Origin: Chitinimonas sp. BJYL2
Lineage (GTDB): Bacteria > Pseudomonadota > Gammaproteobacteria > Burkholderiales > Chitinimonadaceae
Assembly (NCBI RefSeq): GCF_027257935.1
Contig: NZ_JANZKW010000001.1
Span: 620,001-684,000 of the forward strand
Reading direction: 5' to 3'
DNA: 64,000 nucleotides
Position 1 is the first letter of the stretch, and every line of letters begins with the position of its first letter. A program made the translations under genes and the position numbers. Shown here one piece after another: positions 52,852 to 61,350 of this stretch. Under the pieces are notes generated by a model that saw nothing but the letters and a program-made list of their open reading frames with translations, searched no databases and was not told the DNA's origin.

Positions 52852-54138
52852 TTAATCAATAAAACCAAGAAAACGAGCAAAAGGGCGAATCGCCTTTTTG
52901 AGCCTTGGCCAGCGATTAAAAAAACCTCTTGCACTTAAATAGAAACGCTGGCGCCTGCTAGGCGGCACGCGCCTTGAGCTTTTAGTATCCAGCTCAATGT
53001 ACTCCCAAGCATCTCCAACACCTACGTCTTGGCTTGCGGGACTTAATCCGGCTATCAGTCCATCTAACAACTTATCTGGTGCAGGACCATGGTGACGCGC
53101 TGCCTGCGTAGCCTGTAGCCAGGCATGGCCGTAACGCAGGTCGGGCTCCAGATGGCAGCCCTCGGCCCATTCGTTCCATGCATTGATGAATACCAATGGT
53201 GCGGGCGTATGGGGGTCGCGCTGGCTGCGCGCAATAGCATCGGCGAGCCAAGCTCGGTAAACCATTGGGTGACTGCCCTGATAGCAGTGGCCAAACTGCC
53301 GACGCCTTGCTGTATTGTCCCAACTGGGCATGACACAGGGAAAGCGCGGGTAATTGACCGGTGCGCGAGCCAGATCAAAACGGACCGCATCCAGATAATC
53401 GAAGACACGTCCTTTGAATCCCGGCACCGCGTGCGTCTCCTCCGTGGCGTACTCGGCGGCCACCACGCCATGGGGCGGGAATGCGACGGCCGCGTCAAAT
53501 CCCCAGCCGGTAGGGTCACCAATACCGAAGCTCTGCACGGCGCACAGATAGGGATCGGCCAGCCCCTCTCGCGCGGCCTGTTCGCGCCAACGGCGAACGG
53601 TGGCCATCGGGTCAGGCAGTATATCGGCGCGGTAGACCAGGAACACGGGACGGCCATCAATCCTGATATAACGCGGATCGGCGAAATGTCGGCTTACATC
53701 CGCAAACATCGCCAGATCGTCCTCGGGACTATGCGACTGTGCGATCAGGACATCTCGCTCCTCGCCGTTCCAGCGCCGGGTCCAGTTTTCGTTCGCCCAG
53801 CACAGGCAGAAGGGCAGATCAGGTTCGCCATCGGCCAGCATGGCCTCCAGCGGCTGCTCCAGCAGCCGCTTACCGCCAAACCAGTAGTAGTGGTAACAGA
53901 AGCCGTCAATGCCGTATGCGCGGGCCAGAGCTGCCTGAGCTGCACGGCTCTCTCGCAGGCGCAGATCGTAGAAGCCGAGGTCCGCCGGCACGTGGGGCTG
54001 ATAGTGCGCCTGAAACTGTGGGCGCCCCTGGACAACATTGGTCCACTCGGTAAAGCCCTTGCCCCACCATGCATCGTTCTCAGGAATCGGATGGAACTGG
54101 GGTAAATAAAAGGCCAGCAGTTTAGGCTCTCTGGGCAT
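52852..54138 (-). CDS. WbsX-like / GH99-like domain protein of polysaccharide synthesis
   Basis: A 428-residue protein opening LLAFYLPQFHPIPENDAWWG and KGFTEWTNVVQGRPQFQAHY, the hallmark of the WbsX family (glycosyltransferase WTXX/GH99-like domain) found in O-antigen and capsule loci. LPFCLCWANENWTRRWNG and INAWNEWAEGCHLEPD are further family motifs. Whether these act as glycosyltransferases or glycoside hydrolases is not settled. The C-terminus is basic and amphipathic. The ATG at 54138 overlaps the stop of the GT4 gene by one base (TGATG). Confidence 0.87.
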   Translation of the reverse strand: MPREPKLLAFYLPQFHPIPENDAWWGKGFTEWTNVVQGRPQFQAHYQPHVPADLGFYDLRLRESRAAQAALARAYGIDGFCYHYYWFGGKRLLEQPLEAMLADGEPDLPFCLCWANENWTRRWNGEERDVLIAQSHSPEDDLAMFADVSRHFADPRYIRIDGRPVFLVYRADILPDPMATVRRWREQAAREGLADPYLCAVQSFGIGDPTGWGFDAAVAFPPHGVVAAEYATEETHAVPGFKGRVFDYLDAVRFDLARAPVNYPRFPCVMPSWDNTARRRQFGHCYQGSHPMVYRAWLADAIARSQRDPHTPAPLVFINAWNEWAEGCHLEPDLRYGHAWLQATQAARHHGPAPDKLLDGLIAGLSPASQDVGVGDAWEYIELDTKSSRRVPPSRRQRFYLSARGFFNRWPRLKKAIRPFARFLGFID

Positions 54139-56276
54139 CACGACAATCTTCCTGCGATACCCCAGAGTTTGTATATCGCCCGCATGCCCAGCTCCAGCAG
54201 GTATTGCAGGCCTCGACGCTGCCACGGACGAAGTTTTGCAGACTGGCTGAGCTTCACACGCAGATAACCATGGGCATCGTAAAGTGCCTGCCGGAAGGGC
54301 TTCGGGAAGCCCGCCATCTGGCCCACCAAGGTGCCAGGCTCGCATGGCTCAAGGCCGCGACGACGCGGAGAATAACCTGCCGCCATCGCCCGCAACGGCA
54401 GCAGCGCATGATAATCAGCGACCATGTCCTGTGTCGTACGGTGCCCATCTGCCACCAACACATCCCGCGTTCGCTTCAGGGAGTTGCGATCCGCATCAAG
54501 ACTTTTGAGTCGTCGCACGATGAGGCCGGCATCTGGGGGGCACAGGTAGCCATTCACACCATCTTGGATACGACTAAGGTAGGCGCCATGGTTCGTGGCT
54601 AACGGGGGAATACCTGCACACATCAGCTCACTCAAGGTGTAACTGAAGGTCTCCGGCACAATACTCAATAGTAAACCGATGTCCGGTGCATATTCCCGCA
54701 GGAGCGTCGGTAGACTCAACGCATCGTAATGCGGTACCACGGACAAGCCCTTGAAGTGGCGATAACGCTCACCAGCATCCCCGCAACCCAGCAAGACGAC
54801 ATCCGCAAAACCCGTAATCTCCGGCAAGGCGGCGTCCAGCAAAGCTTGCCCTTTGGCAACCGAAAGTCTGCCGAGCACAACCACGGTAAGCCTGCCGGTA
54901 CTAACAGTTGGCTGCCATGACCCAGGCTCGAGCCAACTGACACCATGCTCAATGACGACCGGCTCCGCCTTGGTCAATCGGGGAGCTAAGGCAGCATAGT
55001 TGCGTACAACGGATTCCGTGGGAGCAACCAGCCTTACCACGTTATTCAGCACTGCCTCAGCGTACTGCTCGCGCAAAGCAAGCCACTCTTCATCAAGCAC
55101 AGTGGGGAAAAGATGGTAGAGCGGATTTTCCTGGCGACAGGTACGCAATGCTACGGGATCACATTTGCTGCAGGTATGTCCCGCACGATGAATGTAAAGC
55201 GCCGGGCAGAATGGATAATACTCATGCCATACATGGACGGTAGGCAGTCCGGTCCGAAACGCATCGAGCGCGTGCCCGATCAATGAAGAAACGATCACTG
55301 CGTCGACTTGGAACTCACTGATTACGTCCTCCAACATCCGACGATACTCGGGATGATGATCAGCAGTACCGCGAATCGCACAGTCAAACTGCCATACCCT
55401 TACTGGCTCGCTGGCCTCGGGGCCTAGATATAAGGCAACGCGCTGACCATACAGGCCCACATTACCAATAGACTTCAGGACCAGATTGACCCGCCCGGTA
55501 TCTGCTTTGCAGTAATCCTGCACCCAGCGCTCCAGCCCCCCGCCCCAACTGTGCATGACATGCAGCTGCACTGGGCGACGGTCGAGCAGGTAAGGTGGAA
55601 AACAGTGTGTCCGGTATTGGCGGTAATGCAAAGGATTAATCGCCCCACACGCCGCCACCCAAGATGACAAAGCCTCAGGCAAGGCTATCCGAGGAAAATC
55701 GTCTGGCGCGCCAACCAAAACCACATCGGTGAGGCCGTGACTCGCATTTTGCTCTGTAAGCCACAAGGAAAATGGTTCGGTTTGTTCAGCATCGGCCCAC
55801 CGCTGCAAACTGTCAGGATCTACCCACTTCGCAAACAGAAGCACGCATGCGTTTGAACAAATCGGAGTGGCCCATACCTCGCCCAAACTACCGTCCAGCA
55901 CGATACGATCAGCGTCATCCAACGACACCTCTAAGACTGAAGCAGCAACAGGTGCGTGATATGGCAACTCGCGACACAGTGGCGACAGCGTCGCATAACC
56001 CCGTGCCAACTTGGCGGCCCCGACAAGTCGCGCATCCCATCCATAGGGCAAGCGAACGCCAGCCGCGAGCAGGATAACGTCGCCATTGGGCCACAAGTCT
56101 GCAGGGGCCATTTGTACACGGCCCGGCACCAGCGCATCCGCCAACGCAAGCGCGAGGGAACCCTGCGCATGAATCCAGACGGGCAAGCCATGCACCGAGT
56201 TCTCGAGGCAATCCCTGAGCGTGATCAGAACAGATTCAATATCCGCTCGCCGAGCAAAAAGGTGAATCTCCGGCAT
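54138..56276 (-). CDS. Large GT4-type glycosyltransferase with novel N-terminal domain
   Basis: A 712-residue protein. The GT-B fold enzyme seems to begin near residue 235 (VQLHVMHSWGGGLERWVQDY) and its donor site is at about 470-580: VVVLGRLSVAKGQALLDAAL and ETFSYTLSELMCAGIPPLAT, with the EX7E-like Glu residues. HVWHEYYPFCPALYIHRAGH and the CSKCDPVALRTC cluster occur in some GT4 enzymes. Residues 1-230 form a domain I do not recognise. The C-terminal ~35 residues are basic and aromatic (YLLELGMRAIYKLWGIAGRL), probably membrane-associated. One base separates it from the gene upstream. Confidence 0.82.
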   Translation of the reverse strand: MPEIHLFARRADIESVLITLRDCLENSVHGLPVWIHAQGSLALALADALVPGRVQMAPADLWPNGDVILLAAGVRLPYGWDARLVGAAKLARGYATLSPLCRELPYHAPVAASVLEVSLDDADRIVLDGSLGEVWATPICSNACVLLFAKWVDPDSLQRWADAEQTEPFSLWLTEQNASHGLTDVVLVGAPDDFPRIALPEALSSWVAACGAINPLHYRQYRTHCFPPYLLDRRPVQLHVMHSWGGGLERWVQDYCKADTGRVNLVLKSIGNVGLYGQRVALYLGPEASEPVRVWQFDCAIRGTADHHPEYRRMLEDVISEFQVDAVIVSSLIGHALDAFRTGLPTVHVWHEYYPFCPALYIHRAGHTCSKCDPVALRTCRQENPLYHLFPTVLDEEWLALREQYAEAVLNNVVRLVAPTESVVRNYAALAPRLTKAEPVVIEHGVSWLEPGSWQPTVSTGRLTVVVLGRLSVAKGQALLDAALPEITGFADVVLLGCGDAGERYRHFKGLSVVPHYDALSLPTLLREYAPDIGLLLSIVPETFSYTLSELMCAGIPPLATNHGAYLSRIQDGVNGYLCPPDAGLIVRRLKSLDADRNSLKRTRDVLVADGHRTTQDMVADYHALLPLRAMAAGYSPRRRGLEPCEPGTLVGQMAGFPKPFRQALYDAHGYLRVKLSQSAKLRPWQRRGLQYLLELGMRAIYKLWGIAGRLS

Positions 56277-56277
56277 A

Positions 56278-57447
56278 TCAACTCAAACGCAAAGCTCGCG
56301 CTACAGCAGCTATCTTTTGCGCCAAGCGCCACGACCTGGACTGCAGAATGCGATTAAGGGCCTCTCTGGTCTCATGCAGCTCACGGCCAGCCAGCTCAGG
56401 CGGCCTGGCGGCATTGCCCGGTGCCTGTTCAGCACGGTACCAATGGTAGTAGCTGTGATTGACCGAATCACATACATAAGGATCAGGGAATGCATCCCTC
56501 AGATCACCACGTAAACGGTACAACAGGCGCTCGTCCTGACCGATGCGCTCCCCATTGGCGTAAACGGTATAAATACTGGGCAGCTTGCCCAGTTCATGCT
56601 GCCCGTGGCGCGTACATTCCGCGATATACCAATCTCTGATCGCCCACAGCGCTTCGCTGCTGGCTGCATACTTCTTGAGCATCAGTTCCTGTGCACCACT
56701 GTCAAAACCAGAGTAGTGGTAAAGCCGCAGAGGCTGACCATTGACCATCAAACCACTGCGCAGGCTACCTGTCACAGTACGTTGAGTGAGGTTCCAAGTG
56801 GCAACGTTGTAGCTTGCGTCCCGGATTACCGCGAGGTCCTCAAAAAAGCATGGTGCCAGATCCACCCAACGCTGATCCGTAAAAATGCCGCCTGGAATGT
56901 CGTCGTAACAATGATCCAGTAGCCGCTGGGCCCACCAGTCAGCAAACCGGCGCCCCTCCGAAGAATTACGAACCGCCAGAAAACCCAGATTAAACACACC
57001 GTGCTTGAGGCTACATATCTCGTTGTCGATCACGGCATCCGGTGTGGTTTCTGGCTCGCAGAGATGCGGTGTCAGTAGCACACTGGATGTATCAAGCCGC
57101 TCAACCAACGGTGTCAGCGGCGCAAACACCACCATATCAGGGTCAAGATAGAAAACCTTGTCGGCGCCGCGCGTCTCCAGCAGCCACTTGAATGCGGGCC
57201 CTTTCACTGCGGTGCAAAGCTCGACCACGGAATGCATGAACGCCCAGCGCCGAAAATCAGCAATGCCCAACTGATCCGCAGTGACGAGACTATCAAAGGG
57301 CTCCCGCTCAATATCGAAGCCCGCAGGCGGTACATCCGAGAGCAGCAGCATGAAGTGCCCGTCCGGATGGTGCCGCTTGACGGATTCGGCCAGAACACGC
57401 GCTTTAGGTAAGTAATTACTGGTAATGCTGGTAAAGAAAACAACCAT
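56278..57447 (-). CDS. Glycosyltransferase with DxD motif (GT8-like)
   Basis: A 389-residue GT-A-type enzyme. It begins VVFFTSITSNYLPKARVLAE, typical of GT8-like transferases, and has a DxD metal site in KVFYLDPDMVVFAPL (about 96-110), followed by NLGFLAVRNSSEGRRFADWW and TDQRWVDLAPCFF. The C-terminal tail (about 355-389) runs ETREALNRILQSRSWRLAQK, a short helix plus the SxxWRL motif that recurs in the neighbouring methyltransferase. The sugar donor is unknown. It is spaced 36 bp after the methyltransferase gene in the same operon. Confidence 0.82.
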   Translation of the reverse strand: MVVFFTSITSNYLPKARVLAESVKRHHPDGHFMLLLSDVPPAGFDIEREPFDSLVTADQLGIADFRRWAFMHSVVELCTAVKGPAFKWLLETRGADKVFYLDPDMVVFAPLTPLVERLDTSSVLLTPHLCEPETTPDAVIDNEICSLKHGVFNLGFLAVRNSSEGRRFADWWAQRLLDHCYDDIPGGIFTDQRWVDLAPCFFEDLAVIRDASYNVATWNLTQRTVTGSLRSGLMVNGQPLRLYHYSGFDSGAQELMLKKYAASSEALWAIRDWYIAECTRHGQHELGKLPSIYTVYANGERIGQDERLLYRLRGDLRDAFPDPYVCDSVNHSYYHWYRAEQAPGNAARPPELAGRELHETREALNRILQSRSWRLAQKIAAVARALRLS

Positions 57448-57483
57448 GCCTATATTCCGTTCAATTTCTTTCAGGGTGCTTTT

Positions 57484-59067
57484 TCAGAGTCCGATGCGGG
57501 TCAGTCGCAAAATACGCCCAAGGCGCCAGAGCTTGCTGTTCTTAACTGCTTCTAACATTGACTCTGCGTAACCAAGCCTATCAGACAGAATGTCCCTCGA
57601 CCTGTTCAAGTCAGAAAGCTGTGCCTCAAACCGTGAAATCCGGTCGTCACGGCTAGCCAGCTCCTGTCGCAACTCACGAACGTGCGCACCCAATTCTTGG
57701 AGTGCCGCCTCAGTACTTGTTGTGCGCTGACGCTCTCGTTCAAGCAGACTTAATGTTTCGGTGAGTCGAGAAACCAGCAGAGTACGCTCACTGGCCAAGC
57801 TTCGATATGCACCCTCCCTCTCTACGAGGCGCAAAGCGGTTGCTTCCAACTCGCGGCCAATAACAACAGCCTCTGGAACAAGCGGCCAACCGACCTCCAT
57901 CTCAAATGTCACATGATCATCAGCTTGATCCGCCGTCAAACCTGCCGGCAGGGTAAGCATGAAGTGTGGATCATCGCCAGTCAGAACAAGCTGAACGCCA
58001 TCCCCAAGCGAACCAGCGGGACACGCCGTAATCTGTCCAGAGACGTTGAAGTCACTGACCTCAGGCCGCCAAGCCCACAGAGTGCGCCCTGCTGAATCCA
58101 TCAACCGCGCAAAAAAGAGACGAAGGAAACCCGGTCGATCCGCAGGATCAATCCGCAAGTGCGTGCAGTTTGGCCGCCAACCCTTGAGATGAAAACGAAG
58201 CCGCTGGTTCTGGACGCCCATCCTGCCGAGCGCAAATACGCTATCTTTCTCGGCATGCACCGTGCCGGCAGTTGCCCAATACACTTGGGCACAAAACATC
58301 GGCTCCACACCGCAGGTAGCTGGTTCAGACATAGCCACCTCCCCATCAAGGGGGTAGCCAACTCTTAATACGAACTGATAAACCGATGAGTCAGCCTGTG
58401 CCGCCAAGAAACGCGCCATAGCCGGTGGAAAATAATCCAGCCGGTGCGCTTTAAACTCCGAATCCGCCAGCGGACGGAATACAGACGACCACTCCCGGAT
58501 TTGCAACTTGCACGATGACACACAGTCCGCCAGCGACTCCCTCGTGAAAAACCGAAGGTGCGTCCTATCAAGCAACCCCTCCTGCCGATAGGTGAATTTC
58601 CCGTTAATTAATTCACCAACCACGCCAATATAAGCCACATTAGGCACTGAGATAATTATCTCACCGTGCTCATCCAATAATGTCGCCAAGCTTCGAAGCA
58701 CCGCAGCAGGATCCACAAGGTGCTCAAGGACATCAGCGCACACAATGTAGCGATAGCGTCTACCGCTTATGTTATTTATCCAGCCCGATTGGCTCAGATC
58801 AGAAACCCAAACATCCCGATAATAGGGCTGAGCAATCTCTGCCTCCGTCGGGTTGTGTGTAATTCCATCAACTGAGTATTCTTTCCTCTCCGACAGAAAT
58901 CTAGCCAATGCACCCGTGCCCGTCCCGACGTCCAGCACAGCCCCCGGCACGGAGAGCATACTGACAATCCGATCGAGAGAGTCACCGCTTCCAACCAATA
59001 CATCCCTCTCGTACACATGCTGGGAAGCTACGCCCTCCGCAATAATTTGGGCATTATTCTTATTCAT
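57484..59067 (-). CDS. SAM methyltransferase with central beta domain and long C-terminal coiled coil (possible chain terminator/ruler)
   Basis: A 527-residue three-part protein. Residues about 1-215 are a class I methyltransferase (VLDVGTGTGALARFL as SAM motif I, YIVCADVLEHLVDPAAVLRS, IIISVPNVAYIG). Residues about 260-395 are beta-rich (LRIDPADRPGFLRLFFARLM and TLWAWRPEV), a domain often seen in glycan-locus proteins. Residues 417-509 are a heptad-like coiled coil, and the last 18 residues NSKLWRLGRILRLTRIGL are basic and amphipathic. No kinase domain is visible. It overlaps wzt by 8 bp. In E. coli O8/O9a, WbdD joins methyltransferase, coiled coil and membrane helix to stop chain growth; a comparable role here is inference. 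Confidence 0.84.
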   Translation of the reverse strand: MNKNNAQIIAEGVASQHVYERDVLVGSGDSLDRIVSMLSVPGAVLDVGTGTGALARFLSERKEYSVDGITHNPTEAEIAQPYYRDVWVSDLSQSGWINNISGRRYRYIVCADVLEHLVDPAAVLRSLATLLDEHGEIIISVPNVAYIGVVGELINGKFTYRQEGLLDRTHLRFFTRESLADCVSSCKLQIREWSSVFRPLADSEFKAHRLDYFPPAMARFLAAQADSSVYQFVLRVGYPLDGEVAMSEPATCGVEPMFCAQVYWATAGTVHAEKDSVFALGRMGVQNQRLRFHLKGWRPNCTHLRIDPADRPGFLRLFFARLMDSAGRTLWAWRPEVSDFNVSGQITACPAGSLGDGVQLVLTGDDPHFMLTLPAGLTADQADDHVTFEMEVGWPLVPEAVVIGRELEATALRLVEREGAYRSLASERTLLVSRLTETLSLLERERQRTTSTEAALQELGAHVRELRQELASRDDRISRFEAQLSDLNRSRDILSDRLGYAESMLEAVKNSKLWRLGRILRLTRIGL

Positions 59068-60358
59068 GAAGGACTCTCCCGCGGAGTTTGCCCACTTTCA
59101 AATCAGCCGGGATAGCCATCAACCCATGGAGAACCACCGTTTGCGATGTGAAAACCAATGCATCGTAAACCCAATGATGAACACGGTGGTCAGACTGACT
59201 ACCCTCGGCAACTGCGGCAGTTATCACATACTCGCCAGCATTGAGCGTCGGCATGGTGAAATGAAACTCGCAAAAGAACCTCTCCCCTTCCACAACGTCA
59301 ACGAGCTCATCACTCTGCAACGAAGAAGAATTCTCCCCGAATAGTATTTGCCCTATGCGGTTTTTGACTTGAAACCCAAGAATAGGGGAACCGATTGCGG
59401 TATTTGCGACGGCCTCGATTCTTAAGCACACTCTCGCCCCTCCATCTACGGCCATGGTCGAGCGGCCCGAGGAGTCAAGCAATACGACAGAGACCAGACG
59501 CGCGCCGCCATCTCCAAAAGAGTCCCCTGCCACCCATTCCGGCAGCGAATCTGGCAAGCGGATTGAATCCTCATGCTCAGCCTCATCTCCCTCTGAGGAC
59601 GGCGAGTTAGCAGTGTCCGCAGTGTCATACTGACTGGCCAAATAGCTCTCCATGACCGATTTGGCATCGCCCTGAAGGCGAATGGAGCCACCGTCAAGCC
59701 AAATGGCGCGGTCACATAGCGCTATGACAGATGCAGCATCATGACTAACAAACAGAAGCGTGCCGCCCCTCGCCTTAAAATCCCGGAGGAAGCGCATACA
59801 CTTCTGCGTAAAGAACGCGTCACCAACAGCCAGCGCCTCATCCACGACAAGAACATCTGCATCAACATGTGCAACAACAGCAAACGCCAAGCGAACGAAC
59901 ATGCCGCTGGAGTAGGTTTTGACGGGGCGCCAAACAAAATCTCCGATGTCCGCAAAGGCCAAGATCGCACTCATGCGACGATCAATCTCCGCATGGGTCA
60001 GGCCAAGTAATGCCGCATTCAGGCGTACATTCTCAATGCCGGTAAACTCTGGATTAAATCCCGCCCCAAGCTCCAAAAGCGCCGCGATACGGCCAGAGAC
60101 CTCAACACTCCCTCTGCTTGGATCCAGCGTTCCACAAATACACTGCAACAGCGTTGATTTTCCTGAGCCGTTACGGCCAACAACGCCAACCGTCTCCCCT
60201 GGAAATACAGAGAAACTAACATCAGCCAAGGCAGAGAATTGATCTACCGATCTGGCCTCACGGCCTAGCAGCAGATCGATTAGCCTTTGATGAGGCCGCG
60301 CATGACTGCCATATTGCTTGCTTAACGAGCAAACCTGAATGACTGGCTCAAAGGACAT
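59060..60358 (-). CDS. wzt: ABC transporter ATPase Wzt with C-terminal glycan-recognition-type domain
   Basis: A 432-residue ATPase for polysaccharide export. The N-terminal ~245 residues are the nucleotide-binding domain: Walker A VGRNGSGKST, signature YSSGMFVRLAF, Walker B VLVVDEALAVGD and FVSHDAASV. An acidic linker (about 265-290) leads to a beta-sandwich C-terminal domain (about 295-425: SVVLLDSSGRSTMAVDGG, ILGFQVKNRIGQILFGENS) of the Wzt-C type, which in E. coli O8/O9a recognises the modified non-reducing end of the O-antigen. ATG 60358 overlaps the permease gene by 11 bp. Confidence 0.93.
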   Translation of the reverse strand: MSFEPVIQVCSLSKQYGSHARPHQRLIDLLLGREARSVDQFSALADVSFSVFPGETVGVVGRNGSGKSTLLQCICGTLDPSRGSVEVSGRIAALLELGAGFNPEFTGIENVRLNAALLGLTHAEIDRRMSAILAFADIGDFVWRPVKTYSSGMFVRLAFAVVAHVDADVLVVDEALAVGDAFFTQKCMRFLRDFKARGGTLLFVSHDAASVIALCDRAIWLDGGSIRLQGDAKSVMESYLASQYDTADTANSPSSEGDEAEHEDSIRLPDSLPEWVAGDSFGDGGARLVSVVLLDSSGRSTMAVDGGARVCLRIEAVANTAIGSPILGFQVKNRIGQILFGENSSSLQSDELVDVVEGERFFCEFHFTMPTLNAGEYVITAAVAEGSQSDHRVHHWVYDALVFTSQTVVLHGLMAIPADLKVGKLRGRVLHE

Positions 60359-61133
60359 CTGCAAATCCACGTTTGACCCGACCAAAAAACCACAATCCCA
60401 ATGCGGCGATAAATATTGCCGCAATTGAGTACTGAATTAGTCCAATCCAGTCAGGCCATTGATCATTCAAAATCACAAGGCGGACTGTCTCAATAGGGTA
60501 GGTTACGGGATTGAATCGCATCAGCACCTGAAACGAAGAAGGCAGCGCAGAAACAGGATAGAAAACCGGAGAAAGAAACTGCAACGCTACCGTAACCATG
60601 GTTAAAATTTGTCCAAGGTCTTTCAAATAGGTGCCCAATGCAGCCAAAATTAATCCCAAACCAAACAGTAGAATGAGATACGGCAATAAAATTACAGGCA
60701 GTGTCAGCGCGGCAGGGCCAAGGCCAACCTGCACCGCAACAGCAATCAGCAACAAGGCTAAGGCCACCAACGCCTGAAATCCTGCCGAGCCCACCACAAC
60801 CAATGGCAGTAGAACTACGGGGAAAATGACGCGCTTAACATAGTTAGCATTCTGCATGATGATTATCGGCGCCCGCCCGACGACCTCCGAAAACATGGAG
60901 AACACGATCATCCCTGCGAACAGCATCAAAGCGAAGTGCACCTGCCCTCCAACCAGACCAGGCCATCGCGCCGAGAAAACAACGCTGAAAACAAATGTAT
61001 ACACAAGCAGCATCAGCAAGGGCGTGAGAAATGACCACATCACCCCTAGAAATGACCCGCGATAGCGCGAAGCAACATCCCGAATAATGAGCTGCAACGC
61101 AAGTGAATGCCGTAAACGCGCCGTACCAAACAT
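60348..61133 (-). CDS. wzm: ABC-2 type polysaccharide export permease Wzm
   Basis: A 261-residue inner-membrane permease with six membrane helices and the ABC-2 polysaccharide-exporter pattern: LIIRDVASRYRGSFLGVMWS near the N-terminus, IMQNANYVKRVIFPVVLLP in the middle and LTMVTVALQFLSPVFYPVSA after. It is the partner of Wzt and exports undecaprenyl-linked polymer. ATG 61133 gives the usual length; TTG 61151 is an in-frame alternative. First gene of the seven-gene minus-strand operon, divergent from the secretion genes. Confidence 0.92.
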   Translation of the reverse strand: MFGTARLRHSLALQLIIRDVASRYRGSFLGVMWSFLTPLLMLLVYTFVFSVVFSARWPGLVGGQVHFALMLFAGMIVFSMFSEVVGRAPIIIMQNANYVKRVIFPVVLLPLVVVGSAGFQALVALALLLIAVAVQVGLGPAALTLPVILLPYLILLFGLGLILAALGTYLKDLGQILTMVTVALQFLSPVFYPVSALPSSFQVLMRFNPVTYPIETVRLVILNDQWPDWIGLIQYSIAAIFIAALGLWFFGRVKRGFADVL

Positions 61134-61350
61134 GATGTCGTTAACCGTCAACTAAATTTCAAATTACACGCGGGCCACGGCGGCACGCAGGGCAAAGCAT
61201 CGTTTCAACGCACAGCGCCTACAAGCTGGCAGCAAACAATCGTGTATCATGACAGGTTTGACGCCGAAGCACACTCACGGCCGATGCTACTAATGAACGA
61301 AATCTAGGCGCGAACGTCTCATCGGATCTGATGGCCGCTGCAAGCTGCTG

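Noticed and set aside
53125-54105. A 326-codon plus-strand frame opposite the WbsX-like gene
   Set aside because: Low-complexity composition and no motifs; the minus-strand gene matches a known family along its length.
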